Shown: positions 1 to 9,747, counted from the first letter of the stretch. The stretch is DNA of 64,000 nucleotides from SHAN690 sp040221375 (GCA_040221375.1 JAVKEP010000019.1:65040-129039); one strand, 5' to 3'. Numbers and translations: made by a program. Notes: generated from the letters alone by a model not told the origin.

Positions 1-786
1 GTCCTTGGTTTACTAATCGCAACGGCTTTCACCAGCTCGGCTTCGGATTATTTGGATTACCATTACTTGCTCGATGCGGTTGTTTTGGAGCGAAACATTG
101 ACGGTACTACCGAACTGCATTTTCAAGCCGTTCAACACCCAAAATGGAAGCGACACTCCAACGACGAACTACTGGAACAAGTCAACCACCTGTGCGGTGA
201 GGACGTACACGCGCTGAAGTTCGACGGATGGTCCGTGAAGGCCACGCTTCCGGCCGTTGAGATTACCGAACCGATGAATGAACGGCAACTCGTGGAAATG
301 CTGTTGGCACGGGCAGGCTTGTTGCACTTCAATATGCAGAAAGACCCATACAGCACTGATATGCACTTCTATTCAATCCAATTTCCGGATCAACGCTACC
401 CAATCTTTAACCTTGAATACAATCACGTCCAGCGATCCGCTGGACAAAAAATGCCGTCTGAGCAAAAGAAGTGGATGGCGATTCAATGGGCTGGAGCCAA
501 GCAACTATTACTCGCTGACTACGGTAGCGATAAGCTTTTAAAATGCGTCAAAGACAGGGTGAAAGCAGAGTCATTCAAGTGGGAAGAACGGATGTCGGAG
601 GAATGGGTAGACGCCTGGCTTAAAGACTTGGACTGCACGGTTCAGGTGGCCTTTGTGAATCCAAAGGAGTTATTCATTCTGCCCGAAACGTTACAAGCCA
701 AGGCCACACAAGGAACTGAAAAATCAGAGATCATGATCGCCATACCCACGGCATGCTTTCTGGGGGATCCTCCTTGCGTGAATTGA
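1..786 (+). CDS. Uncharacterised exported protein (5' end outside window)
   Basis: The reading frame is already open at base 1. The first residues, before a TTG at 52, form the hydrophobic end of a signal peptide (LLIATAFTSSAS) followed by a likely cleavage region. The true start is therefore upstream of the window and only the mature part is seen, about 244 residues. The protein is rich in Trp, Lys and Glu with no motif I recognise and no lipobox or further membrane segment in view. It ends 25 nt before lgt on the same strand and may be co-transcribed with it. Function unknown; export is inferred from the signal-peptide remnant. Confidence 0.6.
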   Translation, partial: VLGLLIATAFTSSASDYLDYHYLLDAVVLERNIDGTTELHFQAVQHPKWKRHSNDELLEQVNHLCGEDVHALKFDGWSVKATLPAVEITEPMNERQLVEMLLARAGLLHFNMQKDPYSTDMHFYSIQFPDQRYPIFNLEYNHVQRSAGQKMPSEQKKWMAIQWAGAKQLLLADYGSDKLLKCVKDRVKAESFKWEERMSEEWVDAWLKDLDCTVQVAFVNPKELFILPETLQAKATQGTEKSEIMIAIPTACFLGDPPCVN

Positions 787-811
787 ATCAGAGCTAAAGA
801 AGACAACAAAA

Positions 812-1588
812 GTGCACCCCATACTTATAGAACTAGGCAATTTTACGATCTACGCGTACGGCTTCATGATCGTAGTCGGAGCGACCCTTGCCTACTTCTT
901 TCTTTCTAACCATGCCAAACGACAGTACGACATCCACCCTGATAAAATCAGCACCTTGCTCGTTTGGATATTCGTTGCGGCTTTCGTCGGTGGAAAGGTT
1001 TTTTTCTATCTAGAAGAACCTGAAGTCTATATCGATGACCCATCGGCCATGTGGGATGACATTGGTAACGGCTTCGTTTTTTTTGGATCCCTGTTGTTTG
1101 CCGTACCCACCACCATTTGGTTCTTCATTCGAAACAAGTGGAACGTATGGGGAATGCTCGATTTATTGGCATTCACTACGCTGATCGTACATGCATTTGG
1201 CCGACTGGGTTGTTTTCTAGCGGGGTGTTGCCATGGCTTGCCTACCCATTCAGGATGGGGAATAACCTTCACTGACCCTTACTCACAGGCAGAACCCTTG
1301 GGCGTTCCCCTTCACCCGACGCAGCTTTATTCCTTTGCAATGCTGACGGTCATCTTCCTCACGCTGTACTTCTATCGCGCAAAAAAGCAATTTGACGGAC
1401 AACTGTTCATACTATACGTCATGCTCTACTCAATCGGACGTTCCATGGTTGAAGTTTTTAGAGGCGACGAAGCCCGAGGCTATGTCATAGAGGGCTGGGT
1501 TACCCATTCGCAGTTCATATCTTTCATTCTTATTTTGGCCATGATCGCTTTGTATGTATGGAGACATCGCAAGTACTCTAATCAGTGA
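812..1588 (+). CDS. lgt: Prolipoprotein diacylglyceryl transferase
   Basis: Inner-membrane enzyme that transfers diacylglycerol from phosphatidylglycerol to the lipobox cysteine of prolipoproteins, the first step of lipoprotein maturation. The 258-residue product has about seven hydrophobic segments. It carries the family signature around GRLGCFLAGCCHG (residues about 130-143), the PTQLYS motif, and the conserved R-x-x-x-E-x-F-R-G-D motif near residue 213. The GCC version of the central motif is the variant seen in some non-proteobacterial Lgt proteins. The GTG at 812 is chosen because it gives the typical N-terminus MHPILIELGNFTIYAYG. The stop overlaps the next gene by 4 nt (GTGA), so translation is probably coupled. 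Several lipoproteins in this window would be its substrates. Confidence 0.93.
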   Translation: MHPILIELGNFTIYAYGFMIVVGATLAYFFLSNHAKRQYDIHPDKISTLLVWIFVAAFVGGKVFFYLEEPEVYIDDPSAMWDDIGNGFVFFGSLLFAVPTTIWFFIRNKWNVWGMLDLLAFTTLIVHAFGRLGCFLAGCCHGLPTHSGWGITFTDPYSQAEPLGVPLHPTQLYSFAMLTVIFLTLYFYRAKKQFDGQLFILYVMLYSIGRSMVEVFRGDEARGYVIEGWVTHSQFISFILILAMIALYVWRHRKYSNQ

Positions 1589-2409
1589 TACGACTGATCA
1601 AACAAATAAGGTATCGTCTGAAGTACCTGACACGGGACTTGGTGTTTTGGTACGCTGCACATGATGGCCCCCTGTACCGATGGATTGCCCTTAATCGCTA
1701 CCGCCCAGAGCAAGGATCTGTAGAATCATTCATCGATGCGTTTTCCAAAGCCAGCTACGATTTTTACCTAATTCAGGTAGGAGCAAACGACGGCATGACC
1801 CACGACCCTGTATATAAGTTCATCAAGCGAGATCGATGGAATGCCATTTTATTCGAACCGCAACCATCTGTGTTTAAGCGCTACCTCCAGCCGGTCTACA
1901 GAAAATACCCGTTGGTGAAACCCATCAATGCCGCTATTGGATACGAAGACGGTGCAGCTGAGTTGTATACCATTTCATTCAACTCAGACCGTTGGGCTAC
2001 CGGACTCGCAACTTTTGAGCGAAGCGTATTGCTTGCGGCAATCAAGGATGGAAAATTGGATCGACGCTTGGATCGGTATGGGATCATCGCCCCTGAAGAC
2101 CCCGAAGACTGGATCGCTGCCGAAGAAATACGCGTACGGAGCTTTCAATCCGTCATGCAAGAACACGGCGTAAAACGGATAGACCTGTTAATGATTGACA
2201 CCGAAGGCTTCGATCACGAAGTGATCAAGATGGTCGACTTCGCCGTCGTAAAACCTGCTGCCATCGTATTCGAAGACTCGCATATCTCAGAGCCTGACTA
2301 CGAAGCATGCGTTCGACGCCTGCAAGAGCACGGCTATACTACGCATCGAATTGGACCAAATACCGTTGCTTGGTTGGTTGACATCCGTCAATTCGTTCCT
2401 TGGGACTAG
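1585..2409 (+). CDS. FkbM-family SAM-dependent methyltransferase
   Basis: 274 residues. The Rossmann SAM-binding region begins with YLIQVGANDGMTHDP (residues about 53-67), followed by an acidic FEPQP motif and a late LLMIDTEGFDHEVIK motif, the pattern of the FkbM methyltransferase family (Pfam Methyltransf_21). These enzymes usually O-methylate sugars or small metabolites; the substrate cannot be read from the sequence. There is no signal peptide. It starts at a GTG overlapping the lgt stop (GTGA), an odd pairing functionally but a tight one. A glycan or lipid substrate is only a guess. Confidence 0.85.
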   Translation: MIRLIKQIRYRLKYLTRDLVFWYAAHDGPLYRWIALNRYRPEQGSVESFIDAFSKASYDFYLIQVGANDGMTHDPVYKFIKRDRWNAILFEPQPSVFKRYLQPVYRKYPLVKPINAAIGYEDGAAELYTISFNSDRWATGLATFERSVLLAAIKDGKLDRRLDRYGIIAPEDPEDWIAAEEIRVRSFQSVMQEHGVKRIDLLMIDTEGFDHEVIKMVDFAVVKPAAIVFEDSHISEPDYEACVRRLQEHGYTTHRIGPNTVAWLVDIRQFVPWD

Positions 2410-2453
2410 TATCCCATCGTTCTAAGCCTTAACATTGTGCCAAACTAGAGAAC

Positions 2454-3908
2454 ATGAGTGCTGAAGTTAGAGCCCTAGAGCCGGCCATCATGTGGAATCA
2501 TTTCGCAGATCTCAATGCGGTTCCACGGCCATCGAAGAAAGAAGAACGCGTCATCGCCTTCATCAAAAAATTTGGAGAGGACCTCGAGTTGCCAACCCTC
2601 GTGGATGAAGTAGGAAATGTCATCATCAAGAAGCCGGCGACCCGTGGAATGGAAGACAGAAAAACGATCGTCATTCAGAGCCATTTAGACATGGTCCACC
2701 AAAAAAATGCCGACACGGTTTTCAATTTTGACGAGGAAGGCATCCGCATGCGTGTAGACGGCGATTGGGTCCGCGCTGAAGGAACCACATTGGGAGCTGA
2801 CAATGGCATTGGAGTAGCATCCATCATGGCCCTGCTCAGTTCTGCCGACATACCTCACCCTAAGATCGAAGCCTTGTTTACCATCGATGAAGAGACGGGC
2901 ATGACGGGAGCGATGGGATTGAAAGGTGGCTTGCTTGAAGGTGAGATATTACTCAATTTAGATACTGAAGACGACGATGAAATCTCCATCGGATGCGCGG
3001 GAGGCATTGATGTTACCGCCACGGGCAACTATGATCAAGATCCATCGGATGACGCGCGTTCATGGCATCGACTATCTGTGAAAGGCTTGACCGGAGGGCA
3101 TTCAGGAATGGACATCCATCGGGGTCGGGGTAATGCCAATAAATTGATCAACCGCGTTTTAGCCGGGTTGAATGAAAAGATGGACCTGCAAATCGCAAGC
3201 ATCGATGGTGGAAGCTTGAGAAATGCGATTCCTCGCGAGTCTTCTGCCGTGATTGGCGTTAAGGATGAAATAGCGCTCAAAAGCGCCTTGGATGAACTGC
3301 AATCTATCCTGAAAAGCGAGCACCGAACCACCGACCCAAATTTGGTCGTGTTACTTACGCACTCTGAGATGCCCGCTAAATCCTTATCCGAGGGTTTTGC
3401 AAAGCGATTGATACAGGCCATCGCAGTTTGCCCGGTGGGTATCTGGCGTATGAGCCCTGAAATTGAGGGTCTCGTACAAACTTCAAATAACCTTGCGCGC
3501 GTGTTGGTTGAAAATGGACGCTACAGTGTTCAGTGCCTCACAAGGAGTTCGGTAGATTCTGAAAAGTTTGATGAAGCCAACGCCATCAAAGCACTATTTG
3601 AACTCATTGGGGGAAAGGTTGAATTTGGCGGAAGTTATCCGGGGTGGACGCCGCGGCCAGATGCACAAATTGTGTCTGTCATGAGCGAGTTGTACAAAGA
3701 AATGTTCGGCGAAGAAGCCAATGTCATGGCGTGCCATGCCGGACTTGAATGCGGAATTCTAGGCACGAACTATCCCGAGATGGAAATGATTTCATTTGGT
3801 CCCAATATTCGAGGTGCCCACTCACCCGATGAATGCGTGCAAGTGAGTTCAGTTCAAAAGTACTGGTCCTTGCTGCTCGAAACCCTCAAGCGGATTCCCA
3901 AGGCATAG
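2454..3908 (+). CDS. pepD: Cytosolic non-specific dipeptidase / aminoacyl-histidine dipeptidase (M20C)
   Basis: 484 residues, the expected PepD length. Zinc-binding and catalytic motifs of the M20 family appear in order: SHLDMVH (residue about 78), GADNGIG (about 116), DEETG (about 145), LNLDTED, the dimerisation segment with GGHSGMDIH (about 218), and HAGLECG plus GPNIRGAHSPDE near the C-terminus. It hydrolyses a range of dipeptides, including Xaa-His, in the cytoplasm. The ATG at 2454 gives the canonical N-terminus (LEPAIMWNHFADLNAVPRPS). Only 2 nt separate it from the downstream TPR protein, suggesting a shared transcript. Confidence 0.95.
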   Translation: MSAEVRALEPAIMWNHFADLNAVPRPSKKEERVIAFIKKFGEDLELPTLVDEVGNVIIKKPATRGMEDRKTIVIQSHLDMVHQKNADTVFNFDEEGIRMRVDGDWVRAEGTTLGADNGIGVASIMALLSSADIPHPKIEALFTIDEETGMTGAMGLKGGLLEGEILLNLDTEDDDEISIGCAGGIDVTATGNYDQDPSDDARSWHRLSVKGLTGGHSGMDIHRGRGNANKLINRVLAGLNEKMDLQIASIDGGSLRNAIPRESSAVIGVKDEIALKSALDELQSILKSEHRTTDPNLVVLLTHSEMPAKSLSEGFAKRLIQAIAVCPVGIWRMSPEIEGLVQTSNNLARVLVENGRYSVQCLTRSSVDSEKFDEANAIKALFELIGGKVEFGGSYPGWTPRPDAQIVSVMSELYKEMFGEEANVMACHAGLECGILGTNYPEMEMISFGPNIRGAHSPDECVQVSSVQKYWSLLLETLKRIPKA

Positions 3909-3910
3909 CG

Positions 3911-4936
3911 ATGAAGGCTTACTGGGGTTTTATGCTGATCACCTTGATTTCCTTCGGACTCCGAGGCCAGGATTCGCTTGTCCAAAAAATCATGCTCAAG
4001 GGCATTGACCTTCATGATCAAGGTCAGTACGATGCCGCCATTCTCGAATATGAAAAGGCGCGTGAATTGGCGCCCAAGGATGCCTTCGTCAATTACGAGC
4101 TTGCGTTGAGTCATTACTATAAGAAAGACTACAAAAAGACCATCGAATTTGCGAGCCTTGCATCCAAGGAGAAATCAGAAAGCGGATTGCAAGCGATCAT
4201 CTTGCTCGGTAGCGTTTACGATGAAACCGGCCAGTACAAGCGGTCGGTGAAAACCCTGGAAAAAGGAATTAAAAACTACGGCGACTATTATTTGCTCTGG
4301 TACAACCTGGGCGTGACTGCTACCGAACACGGCGACTTGAACGGCGCTACCGATGCCTTTCTCAGCGCAGTCAACAACAAATTGGATCATTCCAACAGCC
4401 ATTTCGCCTTGGGAAGGGTCTTATTGGCGCAAGAAAAAAGGGCAGAGGCCGTATATCCGCTCATGTTTTGCGCTCTATTGGATCCAGCCGGTGATCGATC
4501 GCCGATCGTTTACCAGAGCATTGAACAAGCATTCGGTGCAGGAGTCGAGCGCGATGATGAGGGGGCTACCACGATTACATTGAACGTGGGTGACAACGAA
4601 AAAAATGCTTCGATGCGGAGCGCTGAAATGATGATGTCCATGCTTGAAGCTTCGAGAAATTTAGAGAAGTATGAGGGCTTGTCGGAAGAACAAATTGACA
4701 TGGAGATCATCTCTACTTTTTTAAAATTCATGACAGAACTGAACCTAGGGAAGCGAGATGATTTCTTCACACGGTATTACATCCCATTCTTTGGTGCGAT
4801 TGCGGAGAGCGAACACATGCCTGCATTTTACCACTTCATTCGCATGTCGGTATATCCGTCGTCCCAGCAGTATTGTGATGAACATGCCCAAGAATTGCAA
4901 GCCTTTTTTGACTGGTTGGATGCCCTGGACGTATGA
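3911..4936 (+). CDS. Exported tetratricopeptide-repeat protein
   Basis: 341 residues. The ATG at 3911 is chosen because it places a clean signal peptide (MKAYWGFMLITLISFGLRGQ) at the N-terminus; an upstream in-frame ATG at 3833 would lie deep inside pepD. Residues about 30-200 hold several TPR units (for example GQYDAAILEYEKARELAPKD and GQYKRSVKTLEKGI), which form helical protein-binding scaffolds. The remainder is helical with no recognised domain. Likely periplasmic. It follows pepD by 2 nt. Its partner is unknown. Confidence 0.8.
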   Translation: MKAYWGFMLITLISFGLRGQDSLVQKIMLKGIDLHDQGQYDAAILEYEKARELAPKDAFVNYELALSHYYKKDYKKTIEFASLASKEKSESGLQAIILLGSVYDETGQYKRSVKTLEKGIKNYGDYYLLWYNLGVTATEHGDLNGATDAFLSAVNNKLDHSNSHFALGRVLLAQEKRAEAVYPLMFCALLDPAGDRSPIVYQSIEQAFGAGVERDDEGATTITLNVGDNEKNASMRSAEMMMSMLEASRNLEKYEGLSEEQIDMEIISTFLKFMTELNLGKRDDFFTRYYIPFFGAIAESEHMPAFYHFIRMSVYPSSQQYCDEHAQELQAFFDWLDALDV

Positions 4937-5073
4937 TGTTCAGTGGGGGGAGTATCGCATGTTGAATACAGCAGAGAAAGGAATTTCTTAGAGCTTTGTC
5001 GAACTCCGTTTGAATTGGTGCACAAAACCAACCTTACTTTCCGAACGTGAGAACTTCTTCCGACCCTGCTTGT

Positions 5074-5081
5074 TACTTTTG
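5074..5081 (+). promoter_or_regulatory. Candidate -7 promoter element for yaaA
   Basis: TACTTTTG matches the Bacteroidota -7 consensus TAnnTTTG and lies 13 nt before the yaaA start codon. No TTG is found 17-23 nt upstream, so support rests on the -7 element and its position in the 158-nt intergenic gap. Confidence 0.35.
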
Positions 5082-5094
5082 CAGCCGCTAACCT

Positions 5095-5856
5095 ATGATT
5101 ACGATTCTTTCACCCGCTAAAACGCTCGATTTTCAATCTCCATTACCGGAAATGGAATTTTCGCAACCTAACTTTTTAGAGGAGTCGACCCAGCTTATCA
5201 CCAAGTTGCGGACGCTTAGCAAGAAGAAGGTGTCGAAATTGATGAACCTGAACAAAGAACTGACCGAGTTGAATACAATGCGCTACCAAGAGTGGGAGGC
5301 AAAATTTGATGAGGAGTCGTCTCGACCAGCAATCTTGACGTTCAGCGGAGAGGTATATCGAGGTTTAGCCGCAAAGGAGCTGTCGGAATCGGATTTACAT
5401 TTCGCACAAGACCATTTGCGCATATTGAGTGGACTTCACGGCCTCTTACGCCCGCTGGACCGCATTAGACCCTATCGCTTGGAGATGGGAACATCCCTGC
5501 CCATTCGCCGTAAGAAGAACCTGTATGCCTTCTGGACCGAGAAAGTGACCCAGGAAATAAATCAATCGCTGAATTCCGTTGGTAGCGATACTTTAGTAAA
5601 CTTAGCGTCGAATGAATACGCCAAAGCGATCGACATGAAGCAGTTGAATGGGAGGGTCGTCACGCCTGTATTCAAGGATGGAAAAAACGGCGAGTACAAG
5701 GTGGTTATGACGTATGCAAAACACGCCAGAGGCGCTATGGCGCGGTTCATCGTCCAAAATCGAATCAGCGATCCAGAAGAATTGAAAGCGTTTAAATCTT
5801 ACACCTACGTACCAAAAGAAAGCAACGAACAAGAATGGGTTTTCCAGCGGAACTAA
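5095..5856 (+). CDS. yaaA: Peroxide stress protein YaaA (UPF0246/DUF328)
   Basis: 253 residues, full family length. It begins with the hallmark ITILSPAKTLDF and contains the conserved FSGEVYRGL, LSGLHGLLRPLD and RPYRLEMGT blocks, then LVNLASNEYAKAI, VVTPVFK and YAKHARGAMARF. In Escherichia coli YaaA lowers free intracellular iron during peroxide stress and binds DNA; that role is transferred by homology. It is preceded by a possible promoter and followed 21 nt later by a histidine kinase gene on the same strand. Confidence 0.95.
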   Translation: MITILSPAKTLDFQSPLPEMEFSQPNFLEESTQLITKLRTLSKKKVSKLMNLNKELTELNTMRYQEWEAKFDEESSRPAILTFSGEVYRGLAAKELSESDLHFAQDHLRILSGLHGLLRPLDRIRPYRLEMGTSLPIRRKKNLYAFWTEKVTQEINQSLNSVGSDTLVNLASNEYAKAIDMKQLNGRVVTPVFKDGKNGEYKVVMTYAKHARGAMARFIVQNRISDPEELKAFKSYTYVPKESNEQEWVFQRN

Positions 5857-5877
5857 CGATTAATCACTTGTAAAACA

Positions 5878-7935
5878 GTGCGAAACCAACCACTATTTGT
5901 TAGTCTTTTGGTCAGCTTGGCCGTATTCGCGTTGACAACAACTGGATCGTTATGGGCGTGGTTTAGGTACCAATCGGATGTAGAACATGAGCACCGAGAA
6001 ACCATCAATACCCTCGGTGAACATACGCGCAGCAGGATATGGGGCAACATCAATACAGACATTGATCAGCTTAAGAATTTCGCAAACCGACTGGAATTTA
6101 CCCACGGTGATTTCATGTCTTATTGGCAACAAGACGCACGCCAATTAGTAAAACTGGATTCGTCGATTGTTTTTGTGGAATGGATCGATTCAAACATGAT
6201 CATCCAGGACATCGTTCCGTTCAAGCTGAATAGAGACGCGCACCAACTCGACCTTAAAAGGGTTGAATATCGGGCAGGTCCTTGGCTTGAAGCCGTTAAA
6301 GCGAGGAGGCTGAACGTAACACCTTGGGTTGATTTGGTCCAAGGAGGCCGGGCCTTCTTAATGGATTCGCCCGTTTGGATTGACAGTACTTTCTACGGCA
6401 CGATTACCGCTGGATACGACTTTACCTACGATGTGGATCAATTCTTTGAAGACAACAGCGATTTTCACATCCACCTCCACGATCAACTCGAAACCCAGTT
6501 TTATTGCTCTGATCCTGGTCGCTGTGCTGACATCGATATTCCAGAAGACTTTGTATTTAACGGGCTGATCAACATCAACAACGACAGCCGACTGTGGTGG
6601 AGAATGAAGTTCTATCCTACACCGGATTTTTTCAGCGAGGACGCCAGACTCAATAGCACCATCTCTCTCGCCCTTTCGCTTTTTCTGGGCCTTACATTGT
6701 CCATTGCCCTCTATTTTATTTTAAAAACCTATCGCCAAGAACGCGCGACAAAGGCCATCAATGAGCGTCTAGAAAGCTTGAATGAAACACTGGAAATAGA
6801 GAAGCAGCGCGCAGAAGAAGGATCGAGGGTCAAGTCGGAGTTTTTGAGCAACATGAGCCACGAGATACGCACGCCGCTTAACATTATTCAGGGTTTGATT
6901 CAATTGCTCGCTGAAAGCAAGAATGAATCCAGGCAAGCCGAGTTCGTAGAGCTATTGAAAAACTCTACGGCCAATCTATTGGGATTGCTGAACAACATAC
7001 TCGACATAGACCGGATTGAGGCAGGATTAGTCACGGTGCAAGAAGAGCGCTTTCAACCCGTGAAGAAGATCGAAGCGCTCTGCCAGATTTTCCAGCAGGG
7101 ATTTAATCAAAAAGGAGTGGCCCTCAAATTCGAAACGCCAGAGAATCCCAAAGTGTGGGTGAGGGGCGATGAAGTGAAATTCTCACAGATCATTTCGAAT
7201 TTCATCCAAAACGCCTTAAAATTCACGGATGAAGGTTTCGTTTCCATCTATTACGAGCATTACGCGCAACGAGAAGATGAAATTGAGATCATGCTCCGGG
7301 TAACCGATACAGGAATTGGCATCCCCAACGACAGACTAGCGAAGATTTTTGAACGCTTCTCTCAATTAGATAGCGGTGTGCGAAAACGCTATTCTGGTAC
7401 AGGCTTAGGACTTTCGATCAACTACGAACTGGTCAAACTCATGGGAGGTGACATCATCGTTAAGAGCGAAGAAGGCAAGGGCACCGAGTTTTTAGTGACC
7501 TTGATTTTTAAAGAAGACCAAGCAACTCAAGCGGGCGTTGACCAGTCAGGAGAGGTTCTGCGCATCGACTTTACAGGAAAGAAGTGCCTGATAGTGGAAG
7601 ATAACCAACTCAATGTGTTGGTTGTGAGCAAGATGGTCGAAAGCATCGGATTTAAATGGGATGCAGTGGAGGACGGCGAGAAAGGGGTCAACGCATTCAG
7701 CGCCGGAAAATACGACTTGATCATCATGGACCTTCATATGCCGGTCATGGATGGTATGACGGCTTCTCAGCTCATCATGAAGATGGATCGAAATGTTCCG
7801 ATTCTGATGCTTTCTGCCAATGTCACCAAAGAAGCGATCGAGCAATCCAAAAAGATTGGTATCCACTACTACCTCACTAAGCCTGTGAGCAAAGAAAAAC
7901 TCGTGGAGGTAGTCAACGAATTAATAGCAGAATAG
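5878..7935 (+). CDS. CHASE-domain hybrid sensor histidine kinase
   Basis: 685 residues, GTG start. Order of domains: N-terminal membrane helix (about 8-28); periplasmic CHASE-type ligand-sensing region (about 35-250); second membrane helix (about 262-283); a short coiled coil; HisKA with the phospho-acceptor in SNMSHEIRTPLN (His about 328); HATPase_c with N, G1 (DTGIGIP) and G2 (GTGLGLS) boxes; and a C-terminal receiver domain (about 560-680) with Asp about 618 in IIMDLHMPVMDG and the late Lys in TKPVS. Predicted inner-membrane sensor that passes phosphate to its own receiver. No output protein lies beside it, so a phosphotransfer partner is probably encoded elsewhere. The SDR gene follows after 3 nt. 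Confidence 0.9.
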   Translation: MRNQPLFVSLLVSLAVFALTTTGSLWAWFRYQSDVEHEHRETINTLGEHTRSRIWGNINTDIDQLKNFANRLEFTHGDFMSYWQQDARQLVKLDSSIVFVEWIDSNMIIQDIVPFKLNRDAHQLDLKRVEYRAGPWLEAVKARRLNVTPWVDLVQGGRAFLMDSPVWIDSTFYGTITAGYDFTYDVDQFFEDNSDFHIHLHDQLETQFYCSDPGRCADIDIPEDFVFNGLININNDSRLWWRMKFYPTPDFFSEDARLNSTISLALSLFLGLTLSIALYFILKTYRQERATKAINERLESLNETLEIEKQRAEEGSRVKSEFLSNMSHEIRTPLNIIQGLIQLLAESKNESRQAEFVELLKNSTANLLGLLNNILDIDRIEAGLVTVQEERFQPVKKIEALCQIFQQGFNQKGVALKFETPENPKVWVRGDEVKFSQIISNFIQNALKFTDEGFVSIYYEHYAQREDEIEIMLRVTDTGIGIPNDRLAKIFERFSQLDSGVRKRYSGTGLGLSINYELVKLMGGDIIVKSEEGKGTEFLVTLIFKEDQATQAGVDQSGEVLRIDFTGKKCLIVEDNQLNVLVVSKMVESIGFKWDAVEDGEKGVNAFSAGKYDLIIMDLHMPVMDGMTASQLIMKMDRNVPILMLSANVTKEAIEQSKKIGIHYYLTKPVSKEKLVEVVNELIAE

Positions 7936-7938
7936 ACC

Positions 7939-8640
7939 ATGATCATCAAAGAGAAAGTATTCATCGTCACCGGCGGTAGTTCTGGTATTGGGAGGGAAAC
8001 AGCGGCTCAGCTAGTGAAGCGCGGTGCAAAGGTGGCCATCACCGGAAGGGATGCAGAAAAGTTGCGCCGCGTAGCAAATGAACTAGGTGCCATGGCAATC
8101 CACGCCGATGTGTCCAGTGAAGCGGGCATCCATAAAACCATGGAAGAAACCCTCGCCGCGTTTGGTGCAGTACACGGCTTGATCAACAATGCCGGACACG
8201 GGTGGTCTCGAAAAGTGGGAGAGTATACTTGGCAAGACTTTGAAGAAATATACAAGACCAATGTATTTGGCGCGGCCATGATGGGGCAAGCCGCTGCGGA
8301 ATACTTCAAGGAACAGCGCTACGGAAATATTGTGAACGTAGCATCTACAGCGGCATTGAAAGGCTATGCAGGCGGAGGGATCTACAGCTCATCGAAGTTT
8401 GCCTTGCGTGGAATTACCCAGTGCTGGCAGGCAGAACTCCGGCCCGTTAATATTCGCGTGATTGGAGTCAATCCGTCCGTAGTTATCACCGCAGTTGGCC
8501 AGCCGGGACGTGTGGAACGGGAGGAGGTATCGAACAAACTGAGGGGCGAAGAAATTGCCCATGCCATAGTTTCAGCGCTCGAGATGGACGACCGAGGCTA
8601 CGTCCCAGAATTGACGGTGCACGCTACCAATCCGTTTTAA
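7939..8640 (+). CDS. SDR-family NAD(P)-dependent oxidoreductase
   Basis: 233 residues, a classical short-chain dehydrogenase. The cofactor motif TGGSSGIGRETA is at residues about 12-23, NNAGHG at about 83, the catalytic Ser in NVASTAA, and YSSSK supplies the YxxxK pair. The overall look is FabG-like 3-oxoacyl-reductase, but length and sequence do not fix the substrate. It sits 3 nt after the histidine kinase and 3 nt before the FAD oxidoreductase, so the three are probably co-transcribed. Confidence 0.88.
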   Translation: MIIKEKVFIVTGGSSGIGRETAAQLVKRGAKVAITGRDAEKLRRVANELGAMAIHADVSSEAGIHKTMEETLAAFGAVHGLINNAGHGWSRKVGEYTWQDFEEIYKTNVFGAAMMGQAAAEYFKEQRYGNIVNVASTAALKGYAGGGIYSSSKFALRGITQCWQAELRPVNIRVIGVNPSVVITAVGQPGRVEREEVSNKLRGEEIAHAIVSALEMDDRGYVPELTVHATNPF

Positions 8641-8643
8641 TCC

Positions 8644-9747
8644 GTGATCAGCTATTGGGAACGAGAATCACTTCTGCACGCCGACGTTGTAATCGTGGGC
8701 GCGGGCATTACAGGATTGTCTGCCGCTGCTAGCATCAAAGAGCAGTTTCCAAAAAAAAGCGTCACAGTACTGGAACGATCCATCATTCCATTTGGCGCAA
8801 GTACACGTAACGCTGGATTTGCTTGCTTTGGCAGCCTGACCGAAGTGCTGTCAGACATGCATTCCATGGGAGATGAGTCGGCCCGTGACTTGATGTTTCA
8901 ACGTTGGATGGGACTGAAAATCACGAGAAAGCGACTTAGCGATGCTTCAATCGGTTTCGAAGACGCCGGCGGCTACGAATTGATTGGCAAAGAGCAATAC
9001 CAGGCCTTGGAGTGCATCGAGGCGGTAAACCAACTCGTGCATGACTTTTTACCCAACTATATTCAGGATTGTTCCGACGTGAAGGCTGAGATGGACGTAT
9101 CCGCCGACGGTGCGTTGGTTTCCATGTCTCAAGAGGGCCAAGTACACACAGGCTCGCTAATGGCATCGCTTGAACGATACGTTACTTCCATCGGGGTGAG
9201 CATTAAAACAGGCGCGGAAGTCATCGCTGTGGCATCAGATCGGGTGGAAGTGCGGGACCCATTTCGCAGAGAATTTGAAATACGAGCAGAGAACGTCGTG
9301 ATCTGTACCAATGCCTTCGCTAAAAAATTGGTGCCAACCGAAACGGAGCCTGGTCGTGGACAAGTCTTTATTACCCACCCAATACGCGGGTTGAAGTTCA
9401 GAGGCAATTTGCACATTGAAGAGGGCTTCTATTATTTGAGAAATGTAGAAGATCGAATGCTTTTTGGAGGAGGAAGAAATAAATTCTTTGACGAGGAAAA
9501 AACGCACGAAATGTACACCAGTCAAGCCGTGCAAACTCACCTCGAAGAAAAGTTGAGGCTGCTCTTCGAACCATCTGTCCAATGGGAAGTGGATCAACGA
9601 TGGAGTGGAATCATGGCCTTCGGAAAAGACAAAACTCCGATTGTGGAGCGATCTCCTGAAGGGTGGATACTCGCGGTGAAAATGAGTGGAATGGGCATTG
9701 CGCTCGCCGGATATATTGGGGAAGAAGTAGCCGCATTGATCAAGTGA
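8644..9747 (+). CDS. FAD-dependent oxidoreductase (DAO family)
   Basis: 367 residues, GTG start. The N-terminal ADP-binding motif VIVGAGITGLSAA is at residues about 15-27, followed by the acidic end of beta-2 (VLERS) and ASTRNAGFA, which matches the second flavin-contact motif of the glycine oxidase / gamma-glutamylputrescine oxidase group. The C-terminal KMSGMGIALAG segment is the second FAD-contact region of the DAO family. It would oxidise an amine or amino acid in the cytoplasm; the substrate is unknown. It sits 3 nt after the SDR and overlaps or abuts the thioredoxin-like gene. Confidence 0.85.
   Translation: MISYWERESLLHADVVIVGAGITGLSAAASIKEQFPKKSVTVLERSIIPFGASTRNAGFACFGSLTEVLSDMHSMGDESARDLMFQRWMGLKITRKRLSDASIGFEDAGGYELIGKEQYQALECIEAVNQLVHDFLPNYIQDCSDVKAEMDVSADGALVSMSQEGQVHTGSLMASLERYVTSIGVSIKTGAEVIAVASDRVEVRDPFRREFEIRAENVVICTNAFAKKLVPTETEPGRGQVFITHPIRGLKFRGNLHIEEGFYYLRNVEDRMLFGGGRNKFFDEEKTHEMYTSQAVQTHLEEKLRLLFEPSVQWEVDQRWSGIMAFGKDKTPIVERSPEGWILAVKMSGMGIALAGYIGEEVAALIK

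Noticed and set aside
4937..5094. Imperfect hairpin as terminator after the TPR protein
   Set aside because: The stem near 4975-4990 is short and lacks a T run; evidence too weak to list.
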